A stretch of 64,000 bases of DNA from Leptospira wolffii serovar Khorat str. Khorat-H2 (GTDB lineage: Bacteria; Spirochaetota; Leptospiria; Leptospirales; Leptospiraceae), in assembly GCF_000306115.2 (NCBI RefSeq), contig NZ_AKWX02000020.1:248001-312000 (forward strand). The letters run 5' to 3'. A program made the position numbers and the translations under genes. The notes under the pieces are model-generated. The model was not told where the DNA came from. It saw nothing but the letters and a program-made list of their open reading frames with translations, and ran no database searches. Positions within the stretch are counted from its first letter, which is position 1, and each line of letters opens with the position of its first letter. Shown here one piece after another: positions 36,251 through 47,355 of this stretch.

Positions 36251-37873
36251 TCAGTATTTCGTTTTGGTGGAAGGAAGTTTGACGTTCAAAATCACGTCCA
36301 CTTCGCTAACCTCGCCTTCTCTTACCTTGATTTCGGAGTTATTCAAATTCAAGTCTTCGGCGAAAGAAGCCTTGATTTCGTATTCTCCCGGTTTCAAGTT
36401 CGTGAACCAGAAATTTCCATTTTGATCGGTATTCAGTTTTTGGATTCCGGTCACGCTGGTGATCGTAGGCATATAGATCGGTTGATTGATCACAGGATTA
36501 TCCAAAGTTCTGTAGAATACCTTTCCTCGGATCGCACCGAAACCGGACATAGAAGTCACAACTTCCAGTTCGTTTTTCTTATTCGGAAGAACCGCTTGGG
36601 TCTTTTGGATCTCGGGATAATCGTCCGCCTGGATGGTCACCTTATGCACTCCCGCAGGAACTCCTTTGATCGTTAGAGTATAAACGGCACCAGGGATCAG
36701 TTTTCCCATCTTTTTAACCGCGCCCCAATAATTAGAGGATTCTGCGGTTACGACTTTATCGTATTCCTTATCGTCGATGAGTACTCTAATACTACGGTTG
36801 CCCACTCTCTTCTTACCAGTGGTAATACGGATTTCGGGAGGCAGATCGGAAACTCCATAAGCTCTATCTTGGATGATAGTAGTCTTAATAACTAGATCTC
36901 CTTTTTGATTCGTAGGAACTACCGGCGGCTCTTCGTTGGTTACAACTGGAGTTTCCGGCTCCGGTTTAGGAGGATTTACGTCCGGAACAGGAGTAGGATT
37001 GACCGGAGGTTTGATCGGCTCTACCGGTTTAGGAGGATCCGGTTTCTTTTCTCCAGCTAAAAAGATCCCGGATGCGTTACCCGAAATCTGAGGCACTTGC
37101 TCATGATCGAATTTTTTGGCCATGGCGACGGTTTCATCTCTGGATGCGAAGAATGCTTCTAGAGCCGTAACTACATCGTCCTGATTCAGGTCCGCAGTGG
37201 ATAGTGCCTTTCCGAAATTATAGGTGAAGATACCGTGATTGATGGTACCCCCCACCTCGATAGCGGTTTGGTTATCGTCGGCGCTGGAAATGATCGCCTT
37301 GTCCTGAAAGTAAAAATCTTGGGAATCTTGTTTAACGGTCCCGTCGCTTCCTTCCGGAATCGGAACCGGCGCGGATCCTCGAGTAGCCTTTCCTTTCTTA
37401 GCTATCCCTCCGGAGAAACAGCAGTCGAAAACGAAAACCGTCTTGGGAGATTTTACATCCTCCAAATAATCGTTTAACTCGTCGTCGGAAAGGTGAGGAC
37501 GATCGTAACAAATGATCAGGTTACGCATTCCGTTCTTGGCTTTTTCGTCCCTTTGGAAAGCCCCATGTCCCGAGAAATAAAGGAAAACCGTATCGTCGCC
37601 TTTTGCGCGGGAAGCGAGCGCTTTAATTTCCTTCTGGATATTTGCCTTGGTTACGTCCTTACCAAGAACGATCTTGATGTCGTCGAATTTTCCCACGCGT
37701 TTGATTTCGTCGTGGAGATACTTAGCGTCAGCCTCGCAAAGATTCAGTTCAGGGATCCCCGCCTTGTTTCCTTTATAATTGGAACCGAAGATCAGACCGA
37801 ACCTTCTCTGAGCGAATGCGTCCGTTGAAAATAGAAAGAGAGAAATTCCGATAACGGAAATTAAGGATTTCAA
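36251..37873 (-). CDS. Exported caspase-like (C14) protein
   Basis: Caspase-fold cysteine protease of about 540 residues. A signal peptide ([19 protein letters not shown]) is followed by the C14 domain with dyad His103 in YFSGHGAF and Cys152 in DCCFSGG. An EF-hand-like loop, [12 protein letters not shown], is at about 229-240. Next come a proline-rich linker (about 277-322) and beta domains ending in a carboxypeptidase-regulatory-like segment ([17 protein letters not shown]). The frame is open to 37996 with an ATG at 37906, but a perfect AGGAGG at 37880-37885 lies 6 bases before TTG at 37871-37873, which also opens the signal peptide, so TTG is chosen. The export signal is unusual for a caspase homologue. 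Substrate unknown. Confidence 0.88.
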   Translation of the reverse strand: MKSLISVIGISLFLFSTDAFAQRRFGLIFGSNYKGNKAGIPELNLCEADAKYLHDEIKRVGKFDDIKIVLGKDVTKANIQKEIKALASRAKGDDTVFLYFSGHGAFQRDEKAKNGMRNLIICYDRPHLSDDELNDYLEDVKSPKTVFVFDCCFSGGIAKKGKATRGSAPVPIPEGSDGTVKQDSQDFYFQDKAIISSADDNQTAIEVGGTINHGIFTYNFGKALSTADLNQDDVVTALEAFFASRDETVAMAKKFDHEQVPQISGNASGIFLAGEKKPDPPKPVEPIKPPVNPTPVPDVNPPKPEPETPVVTNEEPPVVPTNQKGDLVIKTTIIQDRAYGVSDLPPEIRITTGKKRVGNRSIRVLIDDKEYDKVVTAESSNYWGAVKKMGKLIPGAVYTLTIKGVPAGVHKVTIQADDYPEIQKTQAVLPNKKNELEVVTSMSGFGAIRGKVFYRTLDNPVINQPIYMPTITSVTGIQKLNTDQNGNFWFTNLKPGEYEIKASFAEDLNLNNSEIKVREGEVSEVDVILNVKLPSTKTKY

Positions 37874-38153
37874 TTCGAGCCTCCTGGCTTGAGTGAGCCT
37901 AAACATATGGAAAATCCGGGGATTGTCATTATTTTTTTTACCCCTGAAATGTAGCCTCTTGGACCGAAGTTCGGACCGAAATTCTTCCCATTTCACAAAA
38001 AATCAGGAACCGAATCGCTATAGTTTAGTAAATTTATTGCTGGTTCTTTTTCGAACGGGATATAGCGATGCTCGGTACCTGGAAATCCTTCATTTTGCCG
38101 AACTTAAGATTCAACATCGTGAACAAAAAAGTCCGGCTATGATTAGAAAAATT
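37874..38153. other. 280-base gap upstream of the caspase-like gene
   Basis: No gene is apparent. It should hold the caspase-like promoter. GGACCGAA occurs twice in tandem at about 37961-37977 (GGACCGAAGTTCGGACCGAA), which also forms a small dyad, CCGAA-GT-TCGG. No terminator for the downstream neighbour is seen. Confidence 0.3.
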
Positions 38154-39566
38154 CTATCGAACAGTACAGAGCGCGGTTCTATCACTTGGACTATTCTTCC
38201 CGGTGTATGCGATTCCTCCCAGAGCCGGAAGGAGAGCATTGGTTAAGACGGGCGTAGAATCTCGAGCAGGCGTGGAAGAATAAACCCAACTATACGTATT
38301 CGCGGTGCCGAGCCCGGAAGGAAATGCCGTGGTGGAAATGAAAGGACCACCGGAATAATCCACCAACGTACTTAGCTCGTTAATAATGGGAAGCCTCCAT
38401 TCTTTTCCTGCCGTATTAAGATTATTGCAGGCCCCCAAAAGAACTCCGTATGTGTTTTGAGTGTTGCTTCCTACCTCACAATTAGTCCCGCTTCTACCAA
38501 TGGGGCATTTAGCCCACTGGATCCCGGTTCTTTTATCCAATACAACTCCCGCTTCGGGAAAAACGAAATCCGGATCGGGAATCGGAGCAGCGGCAACACA
38601 TTGGACACGATAAGTGGAAGTGGATTTCGCCACCGGAAAACCGCAGCAAGAACCGATTCCGTATGAGAATGCTTTATTAGTTGGATCGCTTGGATCTTCT
38701 TCTCTTACCCAAATATCGTAGGAAGAAGCGGAATCTCTCCCCGGAAACTTGTCTTTATCCGGAACATTATATTGAGTCACACTTGTCTGTAGCCAACCTA
38801 CGGAAAAATCCATCTCCTTCCTACTTACCAATCTCCAAGTCTTGAGACCGGCGTACCCGTTTCCGGAGTTCGCTGAATTTAAATTTGCACAGGTTGCTTT
38901 AGCGTTTGTCCAAGATTGAGTTGTAGGACTTCCGGTTCCGCAAGTCGTGCCGGAAAGTCCTTCCAAACAGGATTTCCAGACGACGCCCGAGAGAGAGTCT
39001 ACGATTACAGGATCACTCGCATAGCCGTTTAATGTCTGTATAGAAGTATATGCACGGGCATTAGGAGCATTCTGAACATCACCGTCTTGGAATGGAAAAT
39101 TAGCATCTCCGCATGCAATATAATCCGAATCATTCTGGCATTTGGAAACATCGGTATCTGGAACCGGAACCGTTTGGTAGACTGATAAATTATAGTTTGT
39201 TTCTACCCCGTTTTCTGCCTCGTAAACTAGATACGTAGTACTCGTAAGATCGATCGGAGACAGTCCTGATTGTAATACGGTACCGTCCGAAAGTTTCCAA
39301 TTTCCTTCACTCAAGAAGAAATTCGGGATAGCCCTGCCTACCAGACCGTAAGGAAGAGAAGTAGAGATCGTACCGACGCCGATTTGAGCAGGATAAGATT
39401 TTGTGACTAGGTTCGGCCCTGCATCAAAGCTCATCGTCATGGTGCTTGGAGATGCAGTAGCGTTTGACATCATCAACAGCAGCCAGAGGGAATTTTTAGG
39501 ATCTTGCTTGCAGGCAAAAGCCTGCACTATCAGAAAAATCGCGATTAGTATCTTTTTCGATTTCAT
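38154..39566 (-). CDS. DUF1566-containing lipoprotein
   Basis: Predicted lipoprotein of 470 residues. The signal peptide ends in a spirochaetal lipobox with Cys19 (VQAFAC). The mature part holds two copies of the DUF1566 module: one with VVWKSCLEGLSG and TWRLVSRKEMDF, the other with IQWAKCPIGRSGTNC and EWRLPIINELSTLVDY. Each has paired cysteines. DUF1566 modules resemble C-type-lectin/FGE-like folds and are frequent in Leptospira surface lipoproteins; binding partners are unknown. The N-terminal 100 residues after the lipid site are rich in S and T. It stands alone, far from other operons. Likely at the outer membrane, which is inference. Confidence 0.85.
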   Translation of the reverse strand: MKSKKILIAIFLIVQAFACKQDPKNSLWLLLMMSNATASPSTMTMSFDAGPNLVTKSYPAQIGVGTISTSLPYGLVGRAIPNFFLSEGNWKLSDGTVLQSGLSPIDLTSTTYLVYEAENGVETNYNLSVYQTVPVPDTDVSKCQNDSDYIACGDANFPFQDGDVQNAPNARAYTSIQTLNGYASDPVIVDSLSGVVWKSCLEGLSGTTCGTGSPTTQSWTNAKATCANLNSANSGNGYAGLKTWRLVSRKEMDFSVGWLQTSVTQYNVPDKDKFPGRDSASSYDIWVREEDPSDPTNKAFSYGIGSCCGFPVAKSTSTYRVQCVAAAPIPDPDFVFPEAGVVLDKRTGIQWAKCPIGRSGTNCEVGSNTQNTYGVLLGACNNLNTAGKEWRLPIINELSTLVDYSGGPFISTTAFPSGLGTANTYSWVYSSTPARDSTPVLTNALLPALGGIAYTGKNSPSDRTALCTVR

Positions 39567-39753
39567 GGGATTTTTTACTTATCCTTGATTTTTGCATCAC
39601 GGAACTATTAAACCGTTGTAGTTACGGATTATAGATTTGCCGTTTCGGATAATCTATCCTTCGATTCGATTCAATCGGACATTCTAACCTATAAATTTTT
39701 AGAAGTAATCTAACGCATTAAAATCGAATGGTCTTCGGAAACAAGCTCCCAAA

Positions 39754-39781
39754 ATGAAAAAGGCCGGGGAATACCCGGCCT
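39754..39781 (-). terminator. Rho-independent terminator of ilvC
   Basis: AGGCCGGG at 39761-39768 pairs perfectly with CCCGGCCT at 39774-39781 around GAATA, and the minus strand continues TTTTCATTTT. It lies about 30 bases after the ilvC stop. Confidence 0.88.
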
Positions 39782-39812
39782 TTCATGCGAGATTTTTGAT
39801 CAAGCTGAGTTC

Positions 39813-40832
<1,020 letters not shown>

Positions 40833-40879
40833 CTACCTTTGGAACCTTTAGATCACCCTGTCTTTGGGAATGAGACTAA

Positions 40880-40895
40880 ATACCGATAGCGGTAT
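40880..40895. promoter_or_regulatory. Inverted repeat upstream of ilvC
   Basis: ATACCG at 40880-40885 and CGGTAT at 40890-40895 are perfect inverted repeats with a 4-base spacer, 66-81 bases upstream of the ilvC start. Candidate operator, not proven. Confidence 0.3.
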
Positions 40896-40929
40896 GATCT
40901 CGAATTTCTTGGATATCCGGTTAGGGGCG

Positions 40930-40941
40930 CCGTTCGAACGG
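40930..40941. promoter_or_regulatory. Perfect palindrome upstream of ilvC
   Basis: CCGTTCGAACGG is a perfect 12-base palindrome 116-127 bases upstream of ilvC. It could act with the repeat at 40880, or be a stem at the 3' end of the SpoIIE transcript's neighbourhood; orientation does not decide. Confidence 0.3.
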
Positions 40942-41022
40942 AACGGAAATCGAATCCGAACTCTAAAGGGTCGTTTTTACAAAACATTGCGGAAAGGCCG
41001 ATTTCACAACCTAAATTCCTTT

Positions 41023-43794
41023 TTAATACCCTTTGGATTTCAGTAGCTCTTCCAATTTCAGAACTCCCGGATTCTCTCCGTCAATCGAGCGAGCCGAATC
41101 CAAAACGAGTCTTGCATCCGAAAAGCGTCCTAGAAGTCGATAGCTGTCGGTCAGATTCACTAGATTGGCCAACCTATGCGGCTGGGAAACTCGGACCTTC
41201 TCCGCTGCCTCGGTGGCTTTTCGGAAATCCTTTAGATGTTTATAACAAACGGAGAGAAGGAACCAGATATTCGGAGAATCCGAATCGGTTTTAAGATAAT
41301 TTTCCAACCACTTGGAAGCAGGTTGGTATTCTTTTCGATCGTAGTGAATCTGACCTAAAAGTCTAGCCGCTGCCCCGAAAGAAGGGGAGATTTCCAAAGC
41401 TTCTTCTAAGAGTAAGAGCGCGGTCCCCACTTCCTGTTGTTGTAATAAAGCTCTTGCTTCCGTGTACTTTCTGATCGCAGCTTCCGGAACCGAAGCCTTG
41501 GACCCGTTCGTACTAGGAGCAATTTTCTCCTGAAATCCTATCCGAATCAAAGAAAGGTCGTCGGATAGAGCGCCGAGTCCGTGAAGTCTATCCACGAGAT
41601 TGTCCAGATCTCCCTTGGAACTCTCCACAGTATTTAAGAAGAGATTCTCGTCGTCGTTCATCGACCAGGTAACACCGTCTTCGGTAAGATTGATATCGTC
41701 CCTACCGTCGGAACCCACGTATAGAATATCTCCCGGAAAAAGTTGGAATTCCAAAATCCTAAAACTCATTTCGGAAGGAGAACCTAGTTTTCTTAGAGTC
41801 AATTCCCTCTCCAAGAAAGAAGCTCTACCGTCTCGAACCAGCACGCCCCAAGGATGTTCCGCATTGAAATATAGAAGTTTACCCGTCTTCTCGTTCAAGA
41901 GTCCCAGGATCGCGGAAGCCATCATGACTCCGTCGAATGTTCTGAAAATATCGTCCAATTCTCGATAGGTTTCTCTGATCCAATCTTCGGGGCTTACCTT
42001 TAATATTTTTCCCTGACTTGCGGACCTTGCCATGATATTGTTCATAGCGGTTCCGAGTACGATGGCACCACCTGCACCCTGCATGGATTTACCCATCGCG
42101 TCTCCGTTTACGAAGACCGTCCATTTCTCCTTTTCATCTCCGAAGAGAAGGTTCCCGCTGATACAGATATCTCCCCCGATCTCGGACTCCTTATTCCTGA
42201 ACGTGAACTTCTTCTTTTGCTCTATATAGAAATTGGTACTAACGACTTCGGACCGATTCCAATTCGTCATCAGAGGACGACTCAATAAGGAAGTGAGATA
42301 ATAATCTCCGTCCTGTTGCACCTTCAAGGCTTGGATCTCCTCCATCTTTTCGGTGACTTCTTTCGTACGAGCCTCTACTTTTTCTTCTAGGGTGTCGGCG
42401 TATTCTTCTAACTTGGTCCTTCCTTCTAGAATGCTTTCCACCATTTTGTTGAAGGAGTCCGTAAGATAACCGATTTCGTCCTGGACCAGGACGGGAATTT
42501 TTACGGTTAGATTTCCCAAGTTCACTTCTCCCACCCCTCGGATCAGAGTGTTCAAAGGACGAACCAAACTCCGATTAAAGAAGAATGGAAACAACGCTAG
42601 AATCACGAAAACCAACGCCAATGTAAGAAAGACGATCCAGCGATTGGTCTCATCCAAAAAATTCCGGTACGTCAAATACGGAAAAGCTACAAGCAGGGTC
42701 CTTTTTTCGACCTCGTCCCTAAGATAGTAGGAAAAGAATAAATCCGTAGGAGGAGGAACATATTCCTCGCCGGCATCTTTAGGGGAATTAATCGTCGATG
42801 TCCTATTCCTAAAATTTCCCTTATCCCTGTTGGATACGATCTCTTTGAGCGCGACGGAAGTATTGGGTTCTACGCCGGGAGATTTGAGTAGAATCCTGGG
42901 TTTACCGGAAGAATCATTTAGAGCGACCGCATATGCGATGGAAGACCCTTCCGAACTTCCGGTCTTCAAGAAAGTGGACGCTTCCTTTAAGCTGATCTCG
43001 TCGAATAACGCCTCGTTCTTATAATTGACGACTGTGGAAAAAGCCTGAGCGAAAACCAGACAGGTCACGACGGTGATCCCGACGATCTTTGTCATGAAGG
43101 AAGTCTTATCTACGGTATTATTTATAAATAATATAGTTAGGGAAAAATATCCCAAAATCATGAATCCCACGTACAATTGTTGGAAAGCATTGAATGTGAT
43201 CACCCCCTCCCGAAACAAGACGTTGGATACCACGGGAACCAAATAGGTTATATCCATTCCTATGGACATCTGAACGAGAGCTTTTCTTTCATCCTTATCG
43301 CTTTTCAAAATCTTGCGAATCTGAATGAAGATCATCACTCCTACAAACGCAAGAAGGGATACCGCGAGTAGATTACCGACTTTCTGTTGATAATTATAGA
43401 TCTGGCCGGCAAAATGGAATTCGGGTTTATTCGTATATATCTGATAATAGGAATATAGAATCGTAAGTACGGAAATCCCCACAAGAGCGCCAAGTACGAT
43501 CCGTGCTTCCTTCTTGTGATCGTTTCTTGGATAAAGATAAGCGAATACGCATAGAAAAATCGTACCGAATGCGGCTGCCGGTCCCGTCAGGAAGCGATGA
43601 TAAGCCGCTTGCGGATACGGGAATATCGCGGATATGAAGAAACCGAAATTGATGAGGAAGACGAGTAAAAAGAGATAGGAAAACGCGGAGGTATAATCCG
43701 CCTTCTTTTTAAGGCTCGTTAGGAACGCGAAAATAATGAAGGTGAATATACAACAAATAAGCGAAGATATCGCCCATGAGTTAAAGTAAAGCAT
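41023..43794 (-). CDS. SpoIIE-type membrane phosphatase with 7-TM, HAMP and TPR (copy B)
   Basis: Signalling protein of 923 residues. Order: seven or eight membrane helices (1-260), an extracytoplasmic sensor loop (about 255-385), a helix (387-407), HAMP (408-460), coiled coil (to 490), PP2C/SpoIIE serine phosphatase (about 535-755), and TPR repeats (about 770-920). Metal-binding acidic residues are visible in EIGGD, FVNGDAMGKS, GSDGRDD and LSDDLSL. The usual GHG of the second motif is GKS here, as in the paralogue at 47356. Family members dephosphorylate anti-sigma antagonists in partner-switching systems; none is encoded here. It is the last gene of the SpoIIE/MCP block, 85 bases after an MCP-like gene. 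Confidence 0.9.
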   Translation of the reverse strand: MLYFNSWAISSLICCIFTFIIFAFLTSLKKKADYTSAFSYLFLLVFLINFGFFISAIFPYPQAAYHRFLTGPAAAFGTIFLCVFAYLYPRNDHKKEARIVLGALVGISVLTILYSYYQIYTNKPEFHFAGQIYNYQQKVGNLLAVSLLAFVGVMIFIQIRKILKSDKDERKALVQMSIGMDITYLVPVVSNVLFREGVITFNAFQQLYVGFMILGYFSLTILFINNTVDKTSFMTKIVGITVVTCLVFAQAFSTVVNYKNEALFDEISLKEASTFLKTGSSEGSSIAYAVALNDSSGKPRILLKSPGVEPNTSVALKEIVSNRDKGNFRNRTSTINSPKDAGEEYVPPPTDLFFSYYLRDEVEKRTLLVAFPYLTYRNFLDETNRWIVFLTLALVFVILALFPFFFNRSLVRPLNTLIRGVGEVNLGNLTVKIPVLVQDEIGYLTDSFNKMVESILEGRTKLEEYADTLEEKVEARTKEVTEKMEEIQALKVQQDGDYYLTSLLSRPLMTNWNRSEVVSTNFYIEQKKKFTFRNKESEIGGDICISGNLLFGDEKEKWTVFVNGDAMGKSMQGAGGAIVLGTAMNNIMARSASQGKILKVSPEDWIRETYRELDDIFRTFDGVMMASAILGLLNEKTGKLLYFNAEHPWGVLVRDGRASFLERELTLRKLGSPSEMSFRILEFQLFPGDILYVGSDGRDDINLTEDGVTWSMNDDENLFLNTVESSKGDLDNLVDRLHGLGALSDDLSLIRIGFQEKIAPSTNGSKASVPEAAIRKYTEARALLQQQEVGTALLLLEEALEISPSFGAAARLLGQIHYDRKEYQPASKWLENYLKTDSDSPNIWFLLSVCYKHLKDFRKATEAAEKVRVSQPHRLANLVNLTDSYRLLGRFSDARLVLDSARSIDGENPGVLKLEELLKSKGY

Positions 43795-43878
43795 GGAGCG
43801 ACTTTTCTATTCCTTCGCTCCTAAAATTCAAGATTTTTCTACGTTACTCGAGTCGGAATTTTACGGATGAACGAACGA

Positions 43879-45447
43879 TCAACTTTGGGACGCCAAGGTA
43901 TGAGCCTCTTTTTCCAAAACCTTAATCGTTTCCGAAAGCATTTCGCTCTTATTCAATAGGGAATCCATGGATTGCTGCAATACCGAAACCGAGGTCATGA
44001 TGGCTCCCGCACCTACGGATTGTTCTTTCGCAGCAGTCTCTATATCGGAGGAGAGGTTCCTAAGAGAAGTAAGGCTGGAAAGAAAACGATCGTTTACCGT
44101 TTTTTGCTCGCTCAGCAACTCGTTCAATTCTCTAAAACTCTGCAAAAAGTTTGTGAACAAAGTATCCTGCTCCTTAACTTTTCCGCTCGCCGTCTGAGCC
44201 GATTTTTGTCCGTCCATTACGTATTTAGTACTTTCATTTATGATCTTAGAAATCCGATCCGCGTTATCGGAACTGCTTTCCGCCAATTTGGAGACCTCGG
44301 TAGCGACGACGGCAAATCCTCTTCCCGCGACTCCTGCCCGGGCAGCTTCGATAGAAGCGTTCAAGGAGAGAAGATTGGTTCTATCCGCAACATCCGACAT
44401 GATCTGATTCACTTCTCCCACTGAACGGAAGGAACTTCCCAAAGATTCCAAAGATGTACGAAGTCCGTCCACGAATTCGCTTACAGCTCTTCCCGCTTCC
44501 AAAACCGTATCCATATTGCGATTCAGATCCCTGGAATTTCCCGAGATCTTATCTATCAGCATATTTAGGTTTTTGCTTTCTCCCAGAAGCCCTTCTATCT
44601 TGGAAAACTGATCCTTTACCGTGGACGCAGATTGTTCGGTCTGTGCTAGAAATTCCTCCATGGTCGAACTGATTTCTTCGAAAGAAGCGGCATGATTGCC
44701 TACTACTTCGGAAAATTCGTCCGAAAAGTCCCTTAACTTTTTGGAATTCTCCCTAAGAGAAACCGCGGATTCGGTCATTCTCATTCTTCCGTGCTCCAAG
44801 TCCTCTTTGGACTTTTCGATCGCAATAGCCTTCTCTTCTTCCGCGCTTTTCAAGCGGGTGAAAATTCGAATCACGGCTACAACAATAAAGGAAACCGTCA
44901 TCAGGAATAACATCTTGGTGATCTGCTCGGACATCGCAGCATAGCCGGGAGTAATGGAAAGCTGACTGTCTTCGGTGAATTGCACTCCCGTATTAGCCGC
45001 ATTCAACACCACCAATGTCTGGCTGATCACGGTGGACAACCCCACGGCGTACACGAATTTGGGGGATAATAATAATCCGGCGTATATGATGTAAATTACG
45101 TTAATCGTATAAAGGACGACCTGCTTTATGATGTTGGAGGAAAGCTTAGGATCCTCGGAGGTCGCACCAATCATCACCAGACAAAGTACGAAAACGTCGG
45201 CGATGATAAAAACCTTACCCAAAAAGGGAGAAACTCCGGTTCCGATCCGGTTTTTTATGAAGGAATATGTTACATAAAGCACCATTACCGAGGTCCCGAT
45301 GACGTAGAGGGAATTTTGCAATAGGGTGCTTCGTTTATAGCCCATTGCGATGGAGGCGAAATAGAGCAAGGTTAGACCGAATCGTATTCGATTTATGGTA
45401 ATGGGTCCTTGGGCTAGGATCTTTTCGGTTTCGGTTTGCTGTGCCAT
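43879..45447 (-). CDS. MCP-like transducer with 6-TM N terminus (copy 2)
   Basis: Chemoreceptor-type protein of about 522 residues. Instead of the usual two helices and periplasmic ligand domain it has about six membrane helices (15-210) with little outside the membrane. A HAMP domain is not apparent; a coiled coil leads straight into the signalling hairpin, read as TNLLSLNASIEAARAGVAGR. In E. coli Tsr the glycine-loop residue before Q is Glu; here it is Val. ATG at 45447 is chosen over the longer frame at 45486 because GAAGGGA precedes it. Nearly identical tip sequence to the next-upstream MCP gene shows duplication. Confidence 0.88.
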   Translation of the reverse strand: MAQQTETEKILAQGPITINRIRFGLTLLYFASIAMGYKRSTLLQNSLYVIGTSVMVLYVTYSFIKNRIGTGVSPFLGKVFIIADVFVLCLVMIGATSEDPKLSSNIIKQVVLYTINVIYIIYAGLLLSPKFVYAVGLSTVISQTLVVLNAANTGVQFTEDSQLSITPGYAAMSEQITKMLFLMTVSFIVVAVIRIFTRLKSAEEEKAIAIEKSKEDLEHGRMRMTESAVSLRENSKKLRDFSDEFSEVVGNHAASFEEISSTMEEFLAQTEQSASTVKDQFSKIEGLLGESKNLNMLIDKISGNSRDLNRNMDTVLEAGRAVSEFVDGLRTSLESLGSSFRSVGEVNQIMSDVADRTNLLSLNASIEAARAGVAGRGFAVVATEVSKLAESSSDNADRISKIINESTKYVMDGQKSAQTASGKVKEQDTLFTNFLQSFRELNELLSEQKTVNDRFLSSLTSLRNLSSDIETAAKEQSVGAGAIMTSVSVLQQSMDSLLNKSEMLSETIKVLEKEAHTLASQS

Positions 45448-45602
45448 GATAAGAAATTTCCCTTCTAAGAGTCGGCAATGTATCAAGACGGGAAATAGTC
45501 TGAGAATTCGAATCTTTTTCCACTTATAATGATGGAAAATTTATAGCAAAAGAAAGGTAACGTTGATACTTTCAAAAGTCTTAAATAAGACCTTGATATA
45601 TG

Positions 45603-47174
45603 CTAATCATCCTCCTTGGCCAGCAGCTCCGCTTCTTCCTCCAGTACGCGAATAGTATCCGATAATAGCTCGCTTTTCCTGAGTAATGCGTCCATAGATC
45701 CCTGCAATTCGCTGATAGCCTTCATGATCAAAGAAGCACCGGCACTTTGCTCGTTGGAGGAGATCTCGATTCCGGAAGAAAGCTTCCTAAGTTCCGAGAG
45801 GCTGGAGAGAAAGTGGTCGTTTATGTTTACCTGATTCTCCAATAAGCCGTTCAGTTCGTTGAATCTAGCTAAGAATGTGGTAAATTGATTCTCTTGGTCC
45901 CGCACCTTCTCCGTAGTGACAGAAGCGGTATCCCTTCCGTCGGCTACGAAGCCGTTGGACACCCCGATAATTTTAGAGATCCTAGCGGCATTCTGTCCGC
46001 TGCTTTCCGCGAGCTTAGAAACCTCGGTGGCGACCACTGCAAAACCTCTTCCCGCTACCCCGGCTCGAGCCGCCTCTATCGAGGCGTTCAAGGAAAGAAG
46101 ATTGGTTCTATCCGCCACCTCGGCCATAATATCCGTCACTTCTCCCACAGAGCGGAAAGAATCGCCCAGGGAATCCAGAGAACGAGAAAGATCCGAAACA
46201 AAGGAGGTAACTTCCTTGCTTGCATCCAAGACGGTTTTGATTCGCTCGTTCAGTTCCGTGGAATACCCGGAGATCTTATCGATTAAGCTTCTTAAGTTTT
46301 GGCTTTCCCGAAGTAGATCCTCTATTCTTCTGAACTGGTCCTTAACGGACTCGGTGGCGCTTTCTATTTGGGAAAGAAACTGGCTGAGGGTGGATCCGAT
46401 TTCATCGAAAGATGCGGCATGACTGTTGATCACATCAAAGAATTCATCGGAAAACGTGCGCAAAGATCTGGATTTCTCCCTTAAGGAAACCGCCGCGGAA
46501 TCCATTCGACTCTTGCTCTTCTGCAATTCTTTTCCGGATTCCACAATGGTGACCAACTTTTCCTCTTCCGCTTCCCTCAGTAATCCGAAAATATTGATCA
46601 CACTTCGCGTTACGAAAGCCACTACTATTAGAAAAATCAGTTTCAGGATCTGCTCTGAAATCGAAGCAAAACCGGGAGAAAGAACCTCCAAAGGTTCCTC
46701 GCTGAAAACCACTCCATGCACGTAACAGTTTATTACGACTATACCTTGCAAGAAGGCGCATGCGAGTCCCGTTGCGACAACGAAGCGCGGAGAAAGCAAC
46801 AAGCCGGAATATACTATAAATATAATATTAATTACGTATAATACGATTTGTCGGATAATTCCCGAAGACATATTCTTCTCGGTAGACGAGGCTACGAACA
46901 TGACAGTCGCAAGAACGAGAGCGTCTCCTAGAACGGAAAGCATTCCGAGTTTCTGGGGAATTTTTCCGTATCGGAAAGAGAAATAGAGATTGATACCCGA
47001 AAAGACCGCCATGGCGATAGTCCCACCCAAATAGGCCATATTCTGCTCGAAGGAACTCTGTTCCCAGGATGCGGCCAAAGACGCCAAGAAGAGAAAAACC
47101 AAACCGGTTCTAATGCGATTTATGGTTCTAGGTCCGAGGGCGGCGATTTTTTCGGCTGTTCTTTCGTTACTCAT
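45603..47174 (-). CDS. MCP-like transducer with 6-TM N terminus (copy 1)
   Basis: Paralogue of the preceding entry, about 523 residues, with the same plan: a short cytoplasmic lead (TAEKIAALGPRTINRIRTGL), six membrane helices to about residue 215, a coiled coil, then the hairpin tip with the same E-to-V change. The sequence TINRIR just before the first helix is shared by both copies. The longest frame starts at 47285, but ATG at 47174 aligns with the paralogue start and is preceded by CGGGG. It lies between an SpoIIE phosphatase gene (181 bases upstream) and the other MCP gene (155 bases downstream). Likely works with CheA/CheW, though tip changes make this uncertain. Confidence 0.88.
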   Translation of the reverse strand: MSNERTAEKIAALGPRTINRIRTGLVFLFLASLAASWEQSSFEQNMAYLGGTIAMAVFSGINLYFSFRYGKIPQKLGMLSVLGDALVLATVMFVASSTEKNMSSGIIRQIVLYVINIIFIVYSGLLLSPRFVVATGLACAFLQGIVVINCYVHGVVFSEEPLEVLSPGFASISEQILKLIFLIVVAFVTRSVINIFGLLREAEEEKLVTIVESGKELQKSKSRMDSAAVSLREKSRSLRTFSDEFFDVINSHAASFDEIGSTLSQFLSQIESATESVKDQFRRIEDLLRESQNLRSLIDKISGYSTELNERIKTVLDASKEVTSFVSDLSRSLDSLGDSFRSVGEVTDIMAEVADRTNLLSLNASIEAARAGVAGRGFAVVATEVSKLAESSGQNAARISKIIGVSNGFVADGRDTASVTTEKVRDQENQFTTFLARFNELNGLLENQVNINDHFLSSLSELRKLSSGIEISSNEQSAGASLIMKAISELQGSMDALLRKSELLSDTIRVLEEEAELLAKEDD

Positions 47175-47355
47175 AGGTACCCCGAGTAAATTGGGATTTA
47201 TCCGGAAGGATGTCCTAAATTGGAAACGAATACGGGAAGAGGCGACTGATTTTTTCAAATGCGAGCAAAAACTCGCATTTATCAACCCTTACTCAAGTCT
47301 AGGAAAGCTTCTCTTAGTCCTAAACGGACGAGCTTTATATAAGAACCTTAGTCTC

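Noticed and set aside
40864..41046. Plus-strand 60-codon frame between ilvC and SpoIIE copy B
   Set aside because: It runs into the SpoIIE 3' end antisense, has no family match, and lies over the palindromes upstream of ilvC.
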